From the NCBI RefSeq assembly GCF_000243335.1, contig NZ_JH597773.1, positions 1,571,989-1,635,988 on the forward strand: a DNA stretch of 64,000 nucleotides, in the 5' to 3' direction. The notes beneath the pieces were generated by a model, which saw nothing but the letters and a program-made list of their open reading frames with translations, was not told the DNA's origin and ran no database searches. Shown one piece after another: positions 62,601-64,000 of the stretch. This DNA is from Leptonema illini DSM 21528. Its GTDB lineage: Bacteria; Spirochaetota; Leptospiria; Leptospirales; Leptonemataceae. The translations under genes and the position numbers were made by a program. Numbering within the stretch: position 1 is the stretch's first letter; each line of letters starts with the position of its first letter.

Positions 62601-64000
62601 TCAGCGTCTTTGATCAACGGCAGAGCGTAGTTCAGATGATGAACGATATCAAGCAGCTTTTCTGGTTCTTTCTCGAAATCCGTATGCTTCACGAGCAATC
62701 GCCCGATTCGCAGATGAAACGTCTGCTTATCCTCATCCGGTATCTGGTCGTAAGAAGCCTGCCTCAGTCGGTCGTGCTGAAAACGATACCGTACATCGCT
62801 GCCCGACATACTGTTGTCGTTGATGCTTTCGAGAAAATGAAAGATACGATAGTTAGCCGTAAGCGGAATGATAATGCCCTGCTCAAGCGCTTCCCACATA
62901 GCGTCGGCGGTCTGTCGCCTCGATTTTTCATGCAGCACATCCAGGGTCTGAAAATCGAACGATCCGCCGAGACAGGCGGCAAGACTGAGCAGAGTGCGTG
63001 CAGACGGGCTGAGCCTTGTGAGCCGACGTCGCAACAGTTCGACGACGTTATCACCCACGTATTCGTTGCGAAACCGCACGAGATCCCACTTCCATTCTCC
63101 CGAGGTCGGATCAAAAGCGACGATGCCGCTATCGTACATATCTTTAAGCAGCTCGCGCGTAAAGAACGGATTCCCCTGCCCGAAACGGTGCACGATGACG
63201 GTAAGATCGGCCGCTCGTTCAGGCGTGCATCGAAACGTATCACAGATCATCTGCAGCACGGCCTCAATACTCAACGGCTCGACATAGATCTCGTGAACTT
63301 CGCGTATCTTTCGGATTTCATCGATCAGAATTCGCAGCGGCTCTTCGACCTCTTCGGATCGATACAATCCGATAAAAAACATATTCGTAGCGTCACGCGC
63401 AGTCGCTATATTCTGAATCAGATGCAGGCTGGCCATATCGGCCCATTGCAAATCGTCCAGCATCAGGACAAGAGGCTGTTCCCCTGAAGCAAAAACTCTG
63501 ATAAAACTACCGATCGTAAACAGAAAACGGTTATGCGCCTCGGCCGGCCCGGGTTCGTCAAGCGCAGGCTGCGGGCCCATCACAAGGCTGAGTTCGGGAA
63601 CCAGATCGATTAAGATCTGTCCGTTGGATCGAACGGCCTTCTGTATCTCTTCCTGCCAGACCTTGAGGCGATCTTCGGGCTCGAGAAGAAGCTGAACACA
63701 GAGATCTCTGAGCATGGCGATAATACCCGAGTACGGAACATCGGTATTTAACCTCTGGTATTTCCCTCGAATAAAAAATCCGTGACCGGGCGTGATCCAT
63801 CGATGGATCTCATTCACAAGCGCCGTCTTGCCCGCCCCGGATTCCCCGAATATAGAAAGTGAAACGGATTGACGGCGGTTAACTGACTGATAGAGCGAAT
63901 GCAACCTTTCAATCAGGCGATCAAATCCATAAAGCCTTTCCGGAATACGAAACTCATCGGAGCGATCGTAAAGCCCGGCGACAAAATCGCTACGACCGCT
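59579..64000 (-). CDS. Giant AAA-ATPase/GAF/SpoIIE-phosphatase signalling protein (5' end missing)
   Basis: At least 1473 residues; the frame stays open to the right edge, so the N-terminus is outside. Upstream of the first ATPase motif it reads FRIPERLYGFDRLIERL, the usual junction in proteins that begin with a Ser/Thr kinase domain, so such a domain may precede. Order seen: ATPase with Walker A GESGAGKTA (~63822-63848) and Walker B LMLDDLQWAD; helical/TPR-like middle (~61000-63200); GAF domain (~60400-60950; EIVLERLLGRLIQISLENAG); coiled coil; PP2C/SpoIIE phosphatase (~59579-60300) with GGDFFDF, LSDVSGHGVTAAF, LLFYTDGLLEAR and FEDDVCF acidic residues. It likely dephosphorylates an anti-sigma-antagonist type partner. 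Partner unknown. Confidence 0.93.
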   Translation of the reverse strand, partial: SGRSDFVAGLYDRSDEFRIPERLYGFDRLIERLHSLYQSVNRRQSVSLSIFGESGAGKTALVNEIHRWITPGHGFFIRGKYQRLNTDVPYSGIIAMLRDLCVQLLLEPEDRLKVWQEEIQKAVRSNGQILIDLVPELSLVMGPQPALDEPGPAEAHNRFLFTIGSFIRVFASGEQPLVLMLDDLQWADMASLHLIQNIATARDATNMFFIGLYRSEEVEEPLRILIDEIRKIREVHEIYVEPLSIEAVLQMICDTFRCTPERAADLTVIVHRFGQGNPFFTRELLKDMYDSGIVAFDPTSGEWKWDLVRFRNEYVGDNVVELLRRRLTRLSPSARTLLSLAACLGGSFDFQTLDVLHEKSRRQTADAMWEALEQGIIIPLTANYRIFHFLESINDNSMSGSDVRYRFQHDRLRQASYDQIPDEDKQTFHLRIGRLLVKHTDFEKEPEKLLDIVHHLNYALPLIKDAEELQRVRYYNLIAAEKARASNAYAPALQFNSIAKDLLPSTSWATDYELTDRIYRMQAKLQYLCGRSAEADAVCRQIIRHARGNYDKAVVREMQAVHYNYLWRMKDSINACIDGLRYLNVNISESPSTATVIYMLLRVRLRLRGRRLEDLAAMPEIEDRDVRLALKLLINFIPSAYMSGNANLFATAILTKTFLAIRHGNSIETAGAYMGYGVLLAGMGDFQGAHDFGNLALKISDKYTGREWKSMILNLYALFSVSWNEHWRELRVHFSKALELGLSSGDWLYVSFAAGFINLWNPELDLKSLVAENEHYLSLLERANVETGFLSGRTNHQKWLAYRGLTRERGSLSDGEYDEDAILQRIVDIEYESGVGIFHLNKMEICFTYELFEKARYHRMHGDASIQALAGSPYLVSWSLFSFLTDATLMDGNVVERRGALRRMRREFHRMKRWADHNPHNFLHLKLLMEAELAKFRRRYFDAVNLYNRAIESALDYRNLHHTALIYELAARFHLRYGVNHAARELLRSAYNHYRVWGATGKVSQLEEYYGGLLLEDEKAVLVAPSSRSSGSGSIAFESSTLIKASMAISSEIVLERLLGRLIQISLENAGADRGIMFLVRGGSIFQVATGFADRPTEMVDHQDLDAGGDFPASVIRYVARTREHLVIDDATTDARFFKDPFIVEKQPKSLLCIGVVHLGDPVAILYLENSHVRGAFTNDRIALLQLLSGQMAASIHNAELYASLDQKVQERTQELQIERNKLEKRNLVMERDIALAKKIQYSLIPAFPPLHTMSTFYRPMEQLGGDFFDFIRLPDSEEMGIFLSDVSGHGVTAAFITSMIKTVLLQAGDRLSDPASLIQYMNDVLFNQTSGNFVTIFYGIYDPVERSLVYSSAGHNSPFLITADGVSEILVQPRIPVAVFSNGEMIARNRSYSNTRLKLPSSGRLLFYTDGLLEARSTVGHDFFGESALNKILLDSLHMPPTMFRDHLCHRLEQFHGSSSFEDDVCFISLDF

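Noticed and set aside
63902-63904. TTG as start of the signalling protein
   Set aside because: The frame continues upstream to the window edge with family-typical sequence before the ATPase, so this is an internal codon.

Overview
The window reads as chromosomal sequence of a spirochaete of the order Leptospirales, probably a free-living relative such as Leptonema or Turneriella. This is inference from gene content: relaxed spirochaetal lipoboxes, many exported lipoproteins, a caa3 oxidase, a giant ATPase/GAF/SpoIIE signalling protein, DUF1566 and MORN proteins, and moderately GC-rich DNA. No rRNA, tRNA, CRISPR array, insertion sequence or phage module was seen. Genes are densely packed, with many 1-11 bp ATGA/TTGA-type overlaps that imply translational coupling.

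Layout. 1-4.63 kb: an F-type ATP synthase operon on the minus strand (atpZ-like, second small membrane gene, atpB, E, F, H, A; atpA runs off the left edge). 4.85-9.4 kb: signal peptidase I, a large exported protein of unknown function and a divergent exported helical protein. 9.4-12.5 kb: a small accessory patch with an ankyrin-repeat lipoprotein that carries freshly duplicated 99-bp units, an NTF2-like protein and a toxin-antitoxin pair. 12.7-16.1 kb: minus-strand envelope genes (two lipoproteins, one with MORN repeats, and SppA) and a DUF1963 protein with an acidic insert. 16.2-21.2 kb: SCO-like copper chaperone and a complete caa3 cytochrome oxidase operon (ctaC-D-E-F). 21.2-26.7 kb: a lipoprotein, a transglutaminase-like protein, an alpha/beta hydrolase and a DUF255 thioredoxin-fold protein.

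26.95-37.76 kb is the most distinctive part: a nitrate-assimilation operon behind a textbook sigma-54 promoter. Its order is nirB, nirD, SUMT (siroheme), DUF4202, NarK/NasA transporter, a 1186-residue nitrate reductase fused to its own FAD/NAD(P)H reductase and a [2Fe-2S] domain, and a 498-residue protein that joins an apparently inactive sulfite/nitrite-reductase-like scaffold to a C-terminal rubredoxin. The operon would import nitrate, reduce it to nitrite with one self-sufficient polypeptide, reduce nitrite to ammonium with NirBD, and make the siroheme precursor NirB needs. The role of the rubredoxin protein and DUF4202 is open.

37.7-42.2 kb: a tightly coupled minus-strand operon (PfkB/adenosine-kinase-like enzyme, GT4 glycosyltransferase, YbjN-like protein, cytoplasmic HtrA-like protease with zinc ribbon and YbjN-like C-terminus). 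42.25-47.8 kb: LTA-synthase-like membrane sulfatase-fold enzyme, helical unknown protein, Nudix hydrolase, lipoprotein esterase and methyltransferase. 47.8-50.4 kb: DUF1566 lipoprotein and divergent membrane-bound AraC regulator. 50.4-57.5 kb: Vps62-like protein paired with a cyclic-nucleotide-regulated patatin phospholipase, a THUMP-domain RNA methyltransferase, a D-aminoacylase-like amidohydrolase and an EVE protein. 57.7-59.5 kb: two membrane proteins. 59.6-64 kb: the C-terminal part of a giant AAA/GAF/SpoIIE-phosphatase signalling protein that continues past the right edge.
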